DNA from: Lasioglossum baleicum
Lineage: Eukaryota > Arthropoda > Insecta > Hymenoptera > Halictidae
Length of the DNA stretch: 64,000 nucleotides
Assembly: GCF_051020765.1 (NCBI RefSeq)
Contig: NC_134932.1
Span: 868,001-932,000, forward strand
Direction: 5' to 3'
The notes beneath the pieces are model-generated. The model did not search any database. It was not told the origin of the DNA and was given only the letters and a program-made list of their open reading frames with translations. How positions within the stretch are numbered: the first letter of the stretch is position 1; each line of letters starts with the position of its first letter. A program made the position numbers and the translations under genes. Shown one piece after another: positions 21,419 through 31,517 of this stretch.

Positions 21419-24031
21419 ACGAACATTTTGCTGAAAATAGTCTAAAATGACTGCAATGACCATGAAACGTGAAGATCTGCTAAAAAATCGATTTTCGATT
21501 TTCGGGGTCATTACAATAACTTCCCTATAAAATCGGGAAGTTAATTATATAGAGCCTATAGATAATACAGAATAAAATATAAACACGAAATATAATACGT
21601 ATAATGTTTATATTTATATTTCGTTTTTAATTATTGCCATACTTTACCATATTGTAATCTTCTAGGTGTATTGTATAACTTCCGTAAAGACATTTTAATG
21701 ATATTATCGATACATATCTAAGTTCATTCGGAGAAAATTCGTTAAAAAGCTAGAAATATTGTCTTTTAAGTTTTTCACATGAAACGTGCATTATTCAAGC
21801 TTTAATACAAATAAAGAGCAGGCACGCGTTTGGCGAATATACCTAATGTAGTTATAAAAAAACCAAGTATATTAAAAATCACGTTATAAGTAAAGAAAGA
21901 AAACCATTATTACCATTATCTATGTCATAAGAACGCAGAGTATTTGAATCTCGGATAACGCAATAACTCGTCCGCCCGAACTTGTTCGATTCTTTTCGTA
22001 CCCGCCCGACGAATTCGAAGTCGAATCGAAGGGCCGCCGCCGGACTTTCTGCGACCCGACCCGACTCGAACCCGAACATCGAGCGGCCCGCACATCCCTA
22101 AATTATTTATAATTATAAATATATTATATTAAATGACCTATATTATAATAACCTATATTAGGTAATTATTATCACACTTTAAATAAGTAAATATGGCTCA
22201 AATTATGCCGTATTTAGGCTCATTTTAATTAGAAGAATCTCACAAATACGTTGGTAATTCCGTAAAAAAGATTGAAAAATAAAAAACTTTCCTATGTGCA
22301 TTGATGTAATCGGTACGCAGCCTTTTGAACTGTGTCGGCTGCCTCGTACCTCAGTCCCTCTTTGTCGTTTACGAGCTGTCGTAAAAAAAGTTCTGGTACC
22401 TATGTTGATAGTCTAAAAATATGATCAATGCTATTTTTCAATTTCTCTAAAAAACCTGCATTTGTCGAATTTTTGCGTGTTTTTCACTTTGTGTAATTAA
22501 CATTTTGAACCAAAAAATCGGGAAAAAATCTCAAATATCAATTTCAATTAAATGCAATTATATGATTAAATTAATGCAAGTAAATGGGGAAAATGGACCG
22601 AAAATTGAATGGCACAACGGCTGTTTAAATAATTCGAAGGACTACCTCGTCCGGCTAGGCCCTTCATTCCAAATTGTAATATTCCAATATTCCAATATCA
22701 TTTTAAATATATTCAAGTACTATTTAAAACTATTAATGAGTTTTAACAACAAAATATTTTAAATAGAAAACTAAATTTTGACATATAAGATAAGATTATA
22801 GCAAGCTTGCTATAAATGTCGAAAACTCGAGTCTGGCCAGAGACATTCAATTTTCAGGAAACACTATTCTATGATGACGAACGGAGAAAAGGGAAGTGAA
22901 GCTCGGGGGCTTCGGTCGCCGTGGAGTGGAGTGAAACATTACCCGTAACATGATACGGGTCGGGTCGGGTATATCGGTGTGAGACTACTAATCAAACAAC
23001 AAAGCTTAATTATTTATCATTATTTTTTTATAGGATTTTCCTTAACATATTTGGTGAATTTTGTTTCTTTTTATGAAAATGATACCAAAATTATATAATT
23101 CCGATGATATTTGCTTATGCAATGAGCGACGCAAGTTTCGGACACAAAGAAGGACAGCGTCGGGAAAAAAGAGACGCGGAGAGTCCTTATTCTTTTAAGA
23201 TTTCGACTTCGACTTCGTCTGCTAGCTCTTCGTCTCGTCGCACAATGTACTCATAAATGAATCATGTTTCAGGAAGTGGTTCAGTTCAGAATGAAATAAA
23301 ATAATGTTACACGCACTTTTTAAATAGCGTCATATATGGTGCAAGAAATATTCGTATAGAGTCAAATAGAATTATTTTTTTAGATATCTTCGTACGAAAT
23401 ACTGCCTCTAAATAACATTGTATGGATAGGAGCCGTCGAAAATTAGTTTAATTAGTTAATACTTTTATCTTGTTACTACCTCTACTTTAATAATTGCAGT
23501 CAATAATGCTGTCGAGCATTACAAGTATGGGATAAATAAGTAAAAAAATTAATTTTCTGTTTCCTACTAAGGATCTTAATAAGAACGATTGAATTTTGTC
23601 ATTACACAACATAACAAAATATTTTTTAAGAATCATTATTTTATATATAACGCAATAATGTTCAAATTATTTTTAAATTCCAATACATTTGTAGAATATT
23701 ACGTAGTAATTACTTCCATTTTTCCTACATCTATAAACTATCGATTATATTGTAAACAATTATTACAATGGTGATAATAAGGAAAATAAGAATGCAATAA
23801 GAGAATTATATATACATAGTATTATAAGGCAATTACAGAATAGGTAATGTCAGCATTCTACTATATCATTCTTCTTCAACTTGACGAATATCTCGTCGAT
23901 TGTGGAACTTTTACCGCTGTGGTATATCAGATCACTGTAACTTTCCCGTTATCCCCGCGCCCACTCGCGCCCTTTACCGGTCCCGCGGAATAACACAGGG
24001 GCTGGCAGTCTTTAATAGTATCTCGTCGGTG

Positions 24032-24200
24032 ACGTAACATTCAATTTGTACATATAGTTTCCATCTCTCTTGCGATCGATGCAGACAATTTTTATTTTGC
24101 ACAAAGATCCGCAGTCTAGGAAAAATAATATAGATATAATAGAAATAAATAAAATTTAATATTTTTTTATATCGGGTTTATTATTTCGTTTTCATTCAGA
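24032..24200. other. Stretch between block A copy 1 and the inverted B-type repeat
   Basis: It includes ATCCGCAGTCTAGG at 24106-24119, an end of the 207-bp MITE family without its partner. Nothing else is recognised. Confidence 0.4.
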
Positions 24201-24585
24201 ATCGGTATTTGGAATTGTCGGTAAAAAGGAAGACTGCTACATATTTGTACAATATGTAGAAATTCATTTCACCGACATTACCAACATTACTGACATAACC
24301 TCACCGACGGTGCTGCCCTGTATAACGGCATCCGCCGCTCCACACAGACTCCACGAGCTGCCTTCCATCTGGACGGAAGAAGCTGCCCTCTAGATGCTGT
24401 GACGGCGGACTTTGTACACCTGTAATCGTTTTTGGAACCCCACTGGCATACACGCCACACTCTTTCCAGATGTACTCCACCCATGGCTCCGAGCAGCCAA
24501 TAAGCGGCGTCTGGAACGATACTGCCCTCCAAATTCACTCCACGCTCTGGACTATTCCTGGCAGTTCCAAACTGTGCTATCAGGG
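24201..24585. repeat. Diverged inverted relative of the block B start
   Basis: Read in reverse complement, it begins CCCTGATAGCAC, continues through AAACGATTACAGGT and ATGCCGTTATACAGGGCAGC, and ends at the TTTACCGACAAT motif. These landmarks appear in the same order at 4819-5150 and in copy 2. Divergence is high, so this is an older member of the family. Confidence 0.65.
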
Positions 24586-24598
24586 CACTGATATATAT

Positions 24599-24873
24599 TG
24601 TAACGAAGTCTCTATTTCGCTAAATAAATGGACACACTTTCAATAACCGTAATACGCTACTTTTCGGAGGAAGGCAACTTATCTTTGGCTAAATCGCTTT
24701 TATCGCCTTTGACGTCTTCAACGTCCGCTCTCTCTCGTGTTTGTCTTTCGACTCTCAATCGTTCCAGCGTCGTTTTCCTAACGACGCTGTAACCAACCTG
24801 AATCTTCCAACAATTCTATACAACGGGTATACCGACAGACGCGTAACATTAGTATGCCGGTAGACCCGTAACA
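24599..24873 (-). repeat. 3' LTR of the truncated Gypsy element
   Basis: 275 bp, TGTAACGAAG to CCGTAACA, joined directly to reverse transcriptase coding sequence at 24874. Confidence 0.9.
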
Positions 24874-25343
24874 CGTTTATCAAATACCAAATGCAAATTT
24901 TGCAGTGCCTCTTCGAACGTCTTCCCAAAAATGATAATATCGTCTAGATAAACGAGACACTTTCGCCAAGTCAAATCTCCCAAAACATTTTCCATTAACC
25001 TCTCAAACGTAGCTGGAGCATTACACAACCCAAACGGCATCACCCTAAACTGCCATAACCCTTCGCCTACTGAAAACGCAGTCTTTTCGCGATCCCTCTC
25101 ATCCATCTCGATCTGCCAATAACCACTCTGCAGGTCCAAAACCGTAAACCACGAAGATCCCGCAATCGCATCCAGAGTATCGTCAATCCGAGGTAAGGGA
25201 TATGAATCTTTCTTCGTTATGTTGTTTAGCTGGCGATAATCTATACAAAACCTTGTCGAACCATCTTTCTTTTTAACTAAAACCACCGGCGACATCCAAG
25301 AGCTAACCGATTTTTCAATCACCATGGTTTTCCATGTCCGCAA
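24874..25343 (-). pseudogene. Gypsy reverse transcriptase, 3'-truncated
   Basis: The frame contains the fingers and palm of a Gypsy reverse transcriptase: Ser-Pro-Val-Val-Leu-Val-Lys-Lys-Lys-Asp-Gly, the Arg-Phe-Cys-Ile-Asp-Tyr-Arg motif, Leu-Asp-Leu-Gln-Ser-Gly-Tyr, Pro-Phe-Gly-Leu-Cys-Asn-Ala-Pro and the catalytic Tyr-Leu-Asp-Asp. It stops being reverse transcriptase about 20 residues after that motif, and the last codons are LTR sequence (to 24849). It is also out of frame with the preceding protease-linker frame near 25315-25343. Thumb, RNase H and integrase are absent. Confidence 0.9.
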
Positions 25344-25749
25344 TTAACTGCCGTACTTCGTCCTTTCGCTGAACGGGAACCCTACGGGGAGCTTGTTTAA
25401 TAGGTGCGTGACCTCCCGTATCTATTCGATGCTTCACTACCTTGCACTTTCCCAACTGCTTTTTATCTTTTGCGAAGACGTCTTGAAATGAAATTAGAAA
25501 ATTCCTAAAGTCTTCCTTCTCACTCTGGCCCAGGAGTACGGAATTTTCTTCCAAAATCGGAAACAAAAACTCTGGCAAAACCCGGTCTTCAGAATCCCCT
25601 GCAATGCCTTCGCCACTTTCCGAAGACCAAGCATCGATAGAACAATCATTAAACCAAATTTTGTCTACTCCGGCAATATGCAAACAGTTATTCTCCAAAT
25701 CGACCGAACACCTATATCTTGACAGAAAATCCAGCCCTAAAATGCCCAA
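25315..25749 (-). pseudogene. Gypsy protease C-terminus and linker to reverse transcriptase
   Basis: The frame begins Met-Gly-Ile-Leu-Gly-Leu-Asp-Phe-Leu, the usual end of a Gypsy protease. It continues through the spacer ahead of reverse transcriptase, with Lys-His-Arg-Ile-Asp-Thr-Gly near the start of that domain. It is shifted relative to the protease frame upstream (junction about 25737-25749) and to the reverse transcriptase frame downstream, so at least two small indels break the pol gene. Confidence 0.8.
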
Positions 25750-25976
25750 TCTTCCTCGATATCGACAACGAGAAACCTATGCCGAACGCGTAGTTTTCCA
25801 AGCTCAACAAAAGTGCTACGCTCCCCGAAAATCTGAACCCTCTCTCCTGTAACGGATCTAAGATGTATTTCGCCTGACATTGAGCAACAACCCTCAACTG
25901 ACGTCCCCTTTAGGAGTGAAACTCGCGAACCGGTATCGACAATGAACTTTCGGGAATGACCATCCAGAAGGCCCAT
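25737..25976 (-). pseudogene. Gypsy aspartic protease N-terminal half
   Basis: The frame holds Phe-Ile-Val-Asp-Thr-Gly-Ser, the active-site motif of retroviral-type aspartic proteases, at about residues 12-17. The frame ends by a shift at 25737 just before the Gly-Ile-Leu-Gly segment. It would process the Gag-Pol polyprotein. Unlike the first Gypsy element, the active-site triplet here is canonical. Confidence 0.8.
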
Positions 25977-26065
25977 GACGCTAACACCAGACTCGACCGC
26001 GACGTTATTAACCGAAGAAATTCGACAGAGGGTATTTTCTTGTATTTGATCGTTTGCAACCCTCT

Positions 26066-27016
26066 TTACAACGATCCCTTCTGGTTTCCCGAAGCGTTAG
26101 TCTTATTCAAAGAACAATTTGAAGAAATATGACCAATTTTTCCGCATTTCCAGCAAGTCAAAGGTCTGCTAAAGTCACGTGGCTGTCCCCCGTATGGACG
26201 AAAACGGCGCGTGTCCATCCTCGCACTCTCCTGCATAGGCTGCTGGGACCTCCAAGAGTCCTGAAAATTTAGAGCTTCCACCCTCACCGCGATCGCGAGT
26301 GTCTCATCCAGTGTGGAACAATTCATCGAAGCAAGAGTAACATCTCTCTTGAGATTGTGGTCCCCGATCGCCTCGAGGAACCTCTGATGCGCTTGTTTAT
26401 CGCGAAATTCCGGTGTCGCGTCAGGGAAAGCCGAATGGGAAAGTAAACAAATTTGGTTAGCCAAAGCCCGAAGAGACTCTCCCCTACGTTGTCTATAATT
26501 AAAGAACCTAAACCGGTCTAGCTGAGCCAAGTGCTCATTGCCATATTGAATATTTAATCGAGAAACAAGCGCGTCAAAGTCGGTACGTTTCGATTCCTCG
26601 AGACACGACAGGGCCGTAAGGGCCTCACCCTCAAGAGAGTCTACGAGGGCCAGACTCTTAGTAGTATCATCCCAGTTATTAATCTTTGCCAGGGTAAGAA
26701 ACTGTGTCAAGTACAGTCTCCATGAACCCGAACCGTTAAATTTTGCGGGCTTAACGCGGTAACAAGATGGATTAGCATTGTACGGACGCGAACATTGATT
26801 GAACGCGCGTGAACCTACGTCACCGGCGGCCTCACGGTTCCCATCCCCTACAAATCTCTCCAAAAGAGAAGTAAGTTGGCAAAGACTGGCCTGATTATTC
26901 GCTAACTGTGTTTGCATGGACGTGAACTCCTCCGCTCGAAAATTCGCCTGGTTTTCCAGCAGTCGAGCTTCCAAAGCCGCGAGACGCTCCTCCAAACGAA
27001 CAGACCGAGTCTGCAT
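26066..27016 (-). CDS. Gypsy Gag protein
   Basis: This intact 316-residue frame begins Met-Gln-Thr-Arg-Ser shortly after the primer-binding region. The first about 60 residues look like a coiled coil rich in Leu, Glu and Ala. The middle (about 95-250) resembles a retrotransposon capsid domain with Trp-Arg-Leu-Tyr-Leu. A single CCHC zinc knuckle lies at about 288-301 (Cys-Trp-Lys-Cys, Gly-His, Cys). It would form the particle and bind element RNA. It is the only complete gene of this element, consistent with a form that supplies Gag but depends on outside Pol. The gag stop precedes protease by about 90 bp in another frame. Confidence 0.88.
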   Translation of the reverse strand: MQTRSVRLEERLAALEARLLENQANFRAEEFTSMQTQLANNQASLCQLTSLLERFVGDGNREAAGDVGSRAFNQCSRPYNANPSCYRVKPAKFNGSGSWRLYLTQFLTLAKINNWDDTTKSLALVDSLEGEALTALSCLEESKRTDFDALVSRLNIQYGNEHLAQLDRFRFFNYRQRRGESLRALANQICLLSHSAFPDATPEFRDKQAHQRFLEAIGDHNLKRDVTLASMNCSTLDETLAIAVRVEALNFQDSWRSQQPMQESARMDTRRFRPYGGQPRDFSRPLTCWKCGKIGHISSNCSLNKTNASGNQKGSL

Positions 27017-27067
27017 CTCGTTCCGCTAGTCGCTTGCTCAACCGCAGAATCCCACTTCTGACACCAA

Positions 27068-27342
27068 TGTAACGAAGTCTCTATTTCGCTAAATAAATGG
27101 ACACACTTTCAATAACCGTAATACGCTACTTTTCGGAGGAAGGCAACTTATCTTTGGCTAAATCGCTTTTATCGCCTTTGACGTCTTCAACGTCCGCTCT
27201 CTCTCGTGTTTGTCTTTCGACTCTCAATCGTTCCAGCGTCGTTTTCCTAACGACGCTGTAACCAACCTGAATCTTCCAACAATTCTATACAACGGGTATA
27301 CCGACAGACGCGTAACATTAGTATGCCGGTAGACCCGTAACA
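27068..27342 (-). repeat. 5' LTR of the truncated Gypsy element
   Basis: 275 bp and apparently the same sequence as 24599-24873. The primer-binding region is on its left side at 27050-27067. Confidence 0.9.
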
Positions 27343-27372
27343 ATATATACTATGGATACGGTATTGCCATAA

Positions 27373-30300
27373 GGGGCTAGTATACCCTCGATTTGTAACT
27401 AGAAAGGAACTAGAATCTTACTAGAAAAAGGGGTCGAAACATGGGTTTGCGCCCAGACGTTGATTGACCTTATTAGAACAAATTGTGGGCTGTGTGAGGG
27501 CTCATTCGAAAGAGGAAGGTTAGACGCAGCGCGCTTTTCTCACGAGGTTAACGAGATTATGTTTATATCTAATAATATGATGGCCCAAAGTCAAAAAAAA
27601 AATCTAGGAAAAAATCCCGCAGATTTCAATGCATTTTCTGTCTCTAATAGACTTTTTTGACTTATGAGATGAGAAAAGCGCGCTGCGTTGAACCTTCCTC
27701 TTTCGAATGAGCCCTCACACAGCCCACAATTTGTTCTAATAGGGTCAATCAACGTCTGGGCGCAGATCCATGTTTCGACCCATTTTTCTAGTAGGATTCT
27801 AGTTATTTGCTAGATATTTGCTATTTACTAGAATCCTACTAGAAAAATGGGTCGAAACATGGATCTGCGCCCAGACGTTGATTGACCCTATTAGAACAAA
27901 TTGTGGGCTGTGTGAGGGCTCATTCGAAAGAGGAAGGTTCAACGCAGCGCGCCTTTCTCATCTCATAAGCCAAAAAAGTCTATTAGAGACAGAAAATGCA
28001 TTGAAATCTGCGGGATTTTTTCCTAGATTTTTTCTCGACTTTGCGCCATCATATTATTAGATATAAACATAATCTCGTTAACCTCGTGAGAAAAGCGCGC
28101 TGCGTCTAACCTTCCTCTTTCGAATGAGCCCTCACACAGCCCACAATTTGTTCTAATCAGGTCAATCAACGTCTGGGCGCAAACCCATATTTTCGACCCA
28201 AAATCTAGTAAGATTCTAGTTCCTTTCTAGTTACAAATCGAGGGTATACTACCCCCATAAGGGGCTAGTATATACCTCGATTTGTAACTAGAAAATACCT
28301 AGAATATTACTAGAAAAAGGGGTCGAAAAATAGGTTTCGTACTGAACGTTGTTTGACCTTATTAGAACAAATTGTGGGCTGTGTGAGGGCTCATTCGAAA
28401 GAGGAAGGTTAGACGCAGCGCGCTTTTCTCACGAGGTTAACGAGATTATGTTAATAACTAATAATATGAGGGCCAAAAGTAGAGAAAAAATCTAGGAAAA
28501 AAACCCGCAGATTTCAATGCATTTTCTGTCTCTAAAAGACTTTTTTGACTTATGAGATGAGCAAAGCGCGCTGCGTTGAACCTTCCTCTTTAGAATGAGC
28601 CCTCACCCAGCTCAAAATATGCTCGTATAAGGTCAAACAACGTTTAGTTTCGAACCCATTCTTTCTAGTAAGATTCTAGTTATTTGCTAGATATTTGCTA
28701 TTTACTAGAATCGTACTAGATTTTCGATCGAAACAGTGGGTCTGCGCGAATCGGTTGTTTGTCCTTATTTGAGCAGATTTTGGGCTGGGTGAGGGCTCAT
28801 TCTAGAGAGGAAGATTCAACGCAGCGCGCTTTTCTCATCTCATAAGTCAAAAAAGTCTTTTAGAGACAGAAAATGCATTGAAATCTGCGGGTTTTTTTCC
28901 TAGATTTTTTCTCTACTTTGGGCCCTCATATTATTAGTTATTAACATAATCTCGTTAACCTCGTGAGAAAAGCGCGCTGCGTCTAACCTTCCTCTTTCGA
29001 ATGAGCCCTCACACAGCCCACAATTTGTTCTAATAAGGTCAAACAACGTTCAGTACGAAACCCATTTTTCGACCCCTTTTTCTAGTAATATTCTAGGTAT
29101 TTTCTAGTTACAAATCGATGGTATACTAGCCCCATAAGGGGGTAGTATACCCTCGATTTGTAACTAGAAAATAACTAGAATCTTACTAGATTTTGGGTCG
29201 AAAATATGGGTTTCGTACTGAACGTTGTTTGACCTTATTAGAACAAATTGTGGGCTATGTGAGGGCTCATTCGAAAGAGGAAGGTTAGACGCAGCGCGCT
29301 TTTCTCACGAGATTAACGAGATTATGTTTATATCTAATAATATGATGGTCCAAACTAGAGAAAAAATCTAGGAAAAAATCCCGCAGATTTCAATGCATTT
29401 TCTGTCTCTAATAGACTTTTTTGACTTATGAGATGAGAAAAGCGCGCTGCGTTGAACCTTCCTCTTTCGAATGAGCCCTCACCCAGTTCAAAATATGCTC
29501 GTATAAGGTCAAACAACGTTTAGTTCCGAACCCATTTTTTCTAGTAAGATTCTAGTTATTTGCTAGATATTTGATATTTACTAGAATCTTACTAGATTTT
29601 CGATCGAAAAAGTGGGTCTGCGCGAATCGGTTGTTTGTCCTTATTTGAGCAGATTTTGGGCTGGGTGAGGGCTCATTCTAAAGAGGATGGTTCATCACAC
29701 ACGGGTCTGGTCATAATATAAGTCAAAAAGACTTTTGGAGACAGAAAAATGCATTGAAATCTGCTGGTTTTTTTTCCTAGATGTTTACTCTACTTTGGAC
29801 ACTAATATTATTAGATATAAACATATTCTCGTTAACCTCATGACCAGAGCCCCCTGCGGTGAACCTTCCTCTTTCGAATGAGCCCTCACCCAGCCCAAAA
29901 TTTGCTCAAATAAGGACACTAACTGAAAACCAGCAAACCCATATTTTCGACCCAAAATCTAGTAAGATTCTAGGTATTTTCTAGTTACAAATCGAGGGTA
30001 TACTACCCCCATAAGGGGGTAGTATACCCTCGATTTGTAACTAGAAAGGAACTAGAATCTTACTAGAAAAATGGCTCGAAACATGGGTTTGCGCGCTGTC
30101 GGTTTTCGTCCTTATTTCAGAAAATTTTGGGCTGAGTGAGGGCTTATTCTAAAGAGGAAGGTTAAACACACTGCGCCCTGGTTACGAGGTTAACGAGATT
30201 ATGTTTATAACTAATAATATGATTGTCCAAAGTAGAGTAAAAATCTAGGAAAAAAACCAGCAGATTTCAATGCATTTTTCTGTCTCCAAAAGACTTTTTG

Positions 30301-30886
30301 ACTTATATTATGACCAGACCCGTGTGTGATGAACCATCCTCTCTAGAATGAGCCCTCACCCAGCCCAAAATCTGCTCAAATAAGGACAAACAACCGATTC
30401 GCGCAGACCCACTTTTTCGATCGAAAATCTAGTACGATTCTAGTAAATAGCAAATATCTAGCAAATAACTAGAATCTTACTAGAAAGAATGGGTTCGGAA
30501 CTAAACGTTGTTTGACCTTATACGAGCATATTTTGAGCTGGGTGAGGGCTCATTCTAAAGAGGAAGGTTCAACGCAGCGCGCTTTTCTCATCTCATAAGC
30601 CAAAAAAGTCTTTTAGAGACAGAAAATGCATTGAAATCCGCGGGATTTTTTCCTAGATTTTTTCTCGACTTTGGGCCATCATATTATTAGATATAAACAT
30701 AATCTCGTTAACCTCGTGAGAAAAGCGCGCTGCGCCTAACCTTCCTCTTTCGAATGAGCTCTCACACAGCCCACAATTTGTTCTAATAAGGTCAAACAAC
30801 GTTCAGTACGAAACCCTTATTTTCGACCCAAAATCTAGTAAGATTCTAGTTCCTTTCTAGTTACAAATCGAGGGTATACTAGCCCC
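27373..30886. mobile_element. Array of four nested-palindrome elements, ATAA-bounded
   Basis: Four units (27373-28256, 28261-29133, 29138-30010, 30015-30886; 872-884 bp) are separated and flanked by ATAA. Each unit begins GGGG(C/G)TAGTATACC and ends with its reverse complement, so each is a whole palindrome. Each half is in turn an imperfect palindrome: the segment around GAGGGCTCATTC and AGAGGAAGGTT recurs inverted within the same half. Related units at 46767-49043 use TTAA as target. There is no transposase; open frames are products of the symmetry. The TTAA-like target suggests mobilisation by a TTAA-specific transposase (piggyBac or Kolobok type), which is inference. Confidence 0.9.
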
Positions 30887-31033
30887 ATAAGCCAGCTGCA
30901 CGGCTTTTTCGCCCAAATTGAACGTAGGATGTAGGACTACACGACGTGTGGAGGCCAAACTTCAGACATGCGCCACAAGAGGGACAGGCACTCGACTAGG
31001 CCTTTCCCGCAAGTACTCGTTCCTCAACGATTA

Positions 31034-31044
31034 GCATATATACC
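31034..31044 (+). promoter_or_regulatory. TATA-like box in 5' LTR
   Basis: GCATATATACC sits about 30 bases before the hammerhead. A start site 25-30 bases downstream would fall just at the ribozyme's 5' side. Function is inferred from position only; the second copy is at 31622-31632. Confidence 0.4.
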
Positions 31045-31071
31045 GTCCTCAATCGCCTTCCGACATCCCCA

Positions 31072-31136
31072 CGTCTAAGGCAAGGTCCGCCAGTCAGCCT
31101 TACTGATGAGTCCTCTGGCGGGCCTGGGACGAAACG
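31072..31136 (+). ncRNA. Type III hammerhead ribozyme, copy in 5' LTR
   Basis: All core parts are present in order. The GTC cleavage triplet is at 31073-31075. Stem I is TAAGGC (31076-31081) with GCCTTA (31097-31102). The core CTGATGA is at 31103-31109. Stem II is GTCC (31110-31113) with GGAC (31127-31130), extendable by a T-G pair. GAAA is at 31131-31134. Stem III is short, pairing A31134, C31135, G31136 with T31074, G31073, C31072. Loop I contains CCGCCAG (31087-31093) and loop II CTGGCGG (31115-31121), perfect complements that could kiss. Cleavage is expected after 31075. The very short stem III matches hammerheads that work best as dimers. Confidence 0.88.
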
Positions 31137-31217
31137 CCTCCTTCCTTTTTCCTCCTCTCCTTCCCAAGTAGTCGAGCTATGTATCATAGTTGCCCATGGC
31201 TATGCTAGCCCCTACAA

Positions 31218-31251
31218 TGGTGACCCCGACGTTCGAACACGCAACCTTCTC
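31218..31251 (+). promoter_or_regulatory. Primer-binding site, tRNA-Trp type
   Basis: TGGTGACCCCGACG begins one base after the 5' LTR and is complementary to the CCA-tailed 3' end of insect tRNA-Trp as I know it. Complementarity seems to resume in TCGAACACGCAACCTTCT, corresponding to the T-arm and beyond, with a small deletion between. tRNA-Trp priming is known for CsRn1-type Gypsy elements. Confidence 0.75.
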
Positions 31252-31379
31252 TCTGATTGGAGTCAGACGACACGGAGCCCAGAGGAAACTACCACACACG
31301 TCAATCAAGTTGGCATTGCTCGGCGGGCTTGAGCACTGGCTCGCCACAACCCCGATGGCTCGAGCAACCGACTCGCCAT

Positions 31380-31460
31380 CGTGATACATGCGCTGACCGA
31401 CTCGCCATCGTGATACATGCGCTGACCGCCTCGCCATCGGTGATTCATACACATCCCGAG
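31380..31460 (+). repeat. Short tandem repeat inside the retrozyme-like element
   Basis: A unit of about 31 bases containing GACTCGCCATCGTGATACAT occurs twice, followed by a partial third copy, between the primer site and the polypurine tract. Confidence 0.7.
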
Positions 31461-31504
31461 CAACACGCCTTCTCACACAAAAAACCTATCATTCGATACC
31501 CTCA

Positions 31505-31517
31505 TTAGGGGGGAGTA
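31505..31517 (+). promoter_or_regulatory. Polypurine tract
   Basis: AGGGGGGAGTA directly precedes the second LTR, the expected position for plus-strand DNA priming. It fixes the element's orientation as plus. Confidence 0.75.

Larger units (their letters stand above)
17312..24031. repeat. Repeat block A, copy 1
   Basis: This 6.7 kb block is collinear with 37546-46216 (copy 2) and, inverted and deleted, with 49049-53040 (copy 3). Its right end is the terminal repeat ending ATAGTATCTCGTCGGTG at 24031. The left terminal repeat is missing because the block is cut at the foldback element. It carries a Pif1-type helicase remnant, a 27-bp minisatellite, hairpins and a CA repeat. No complete transposase was found. 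It is best read as the body of a large transposon with CACCGACGAG ends. Confidence 0.85.
24599..27342 (-). mobile_element. Truncated Gypsy LTR retrotransposon
   Basis: Both 275-bp LTRs (24599-24873 and 27068-27342) start TGTAACGAAG and end CCGTAACA. The flanks are ATATAT on each side, though the target is itself an AT repeat. Minus-strand coding holds Gag, protease and only the first part of reverse transcriptase. The reverse transcriptase frame runs directly into the 3' LTR at 24873, so the rest of that enzyme, RNase H and integrase were deleted. The primer-binding region after the 5' LTR reads TTGGTGTCAGAAGTGGG. The LTRs look near-identical, so the deleted form probably transposed as such using enzymes from another element. 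Confidence 0.9.
30930..31216 (+). repeat. 5' LTR of the retrozyme-like element
   Basis: 287 bp, TG to CA. A TATA-like ATATATACC lies at about 31036-31044, some 30 bases ahead of the ribozyme. The only longer open frames here are antisense, 63 codons, identical in both LTRs and without recognisable features. Confidence 0.92.

Noticed and set aside
24578..24585. Target duplication of the P-like element
   Set aside because: The 8 bases before 24586 and after 33931 do not match, and the left flank is the end of another repeat family. No duplication is claimed.
24849..24873. Novel C-terminus of the truncated reverse transcriptase
   Set aside because: These codons are LTR sequence read through by chance after a deletion, not a selected extension.
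27460..28060. Open frames of 66-80 codons in the palindrome array
   Set aside because: They are mirrored in both halves of each palindrome, overlap stops in other units, and show no protein-like pattern.
27373..30886. CRISPR-like or satellite array
   Set aside because: Units are about 880 bp inverted structures without spacers, in an animal genome; target-site borders mark them as mobile elements.
31218..31260. tRNA-like sequence (looks like the inverse of a tRNA 3' half)
   Set aside because: Only the 3' half is matched, it is directly next to an LTR and on the strand expected for a primer-binding site. It is not a tRNA gene.
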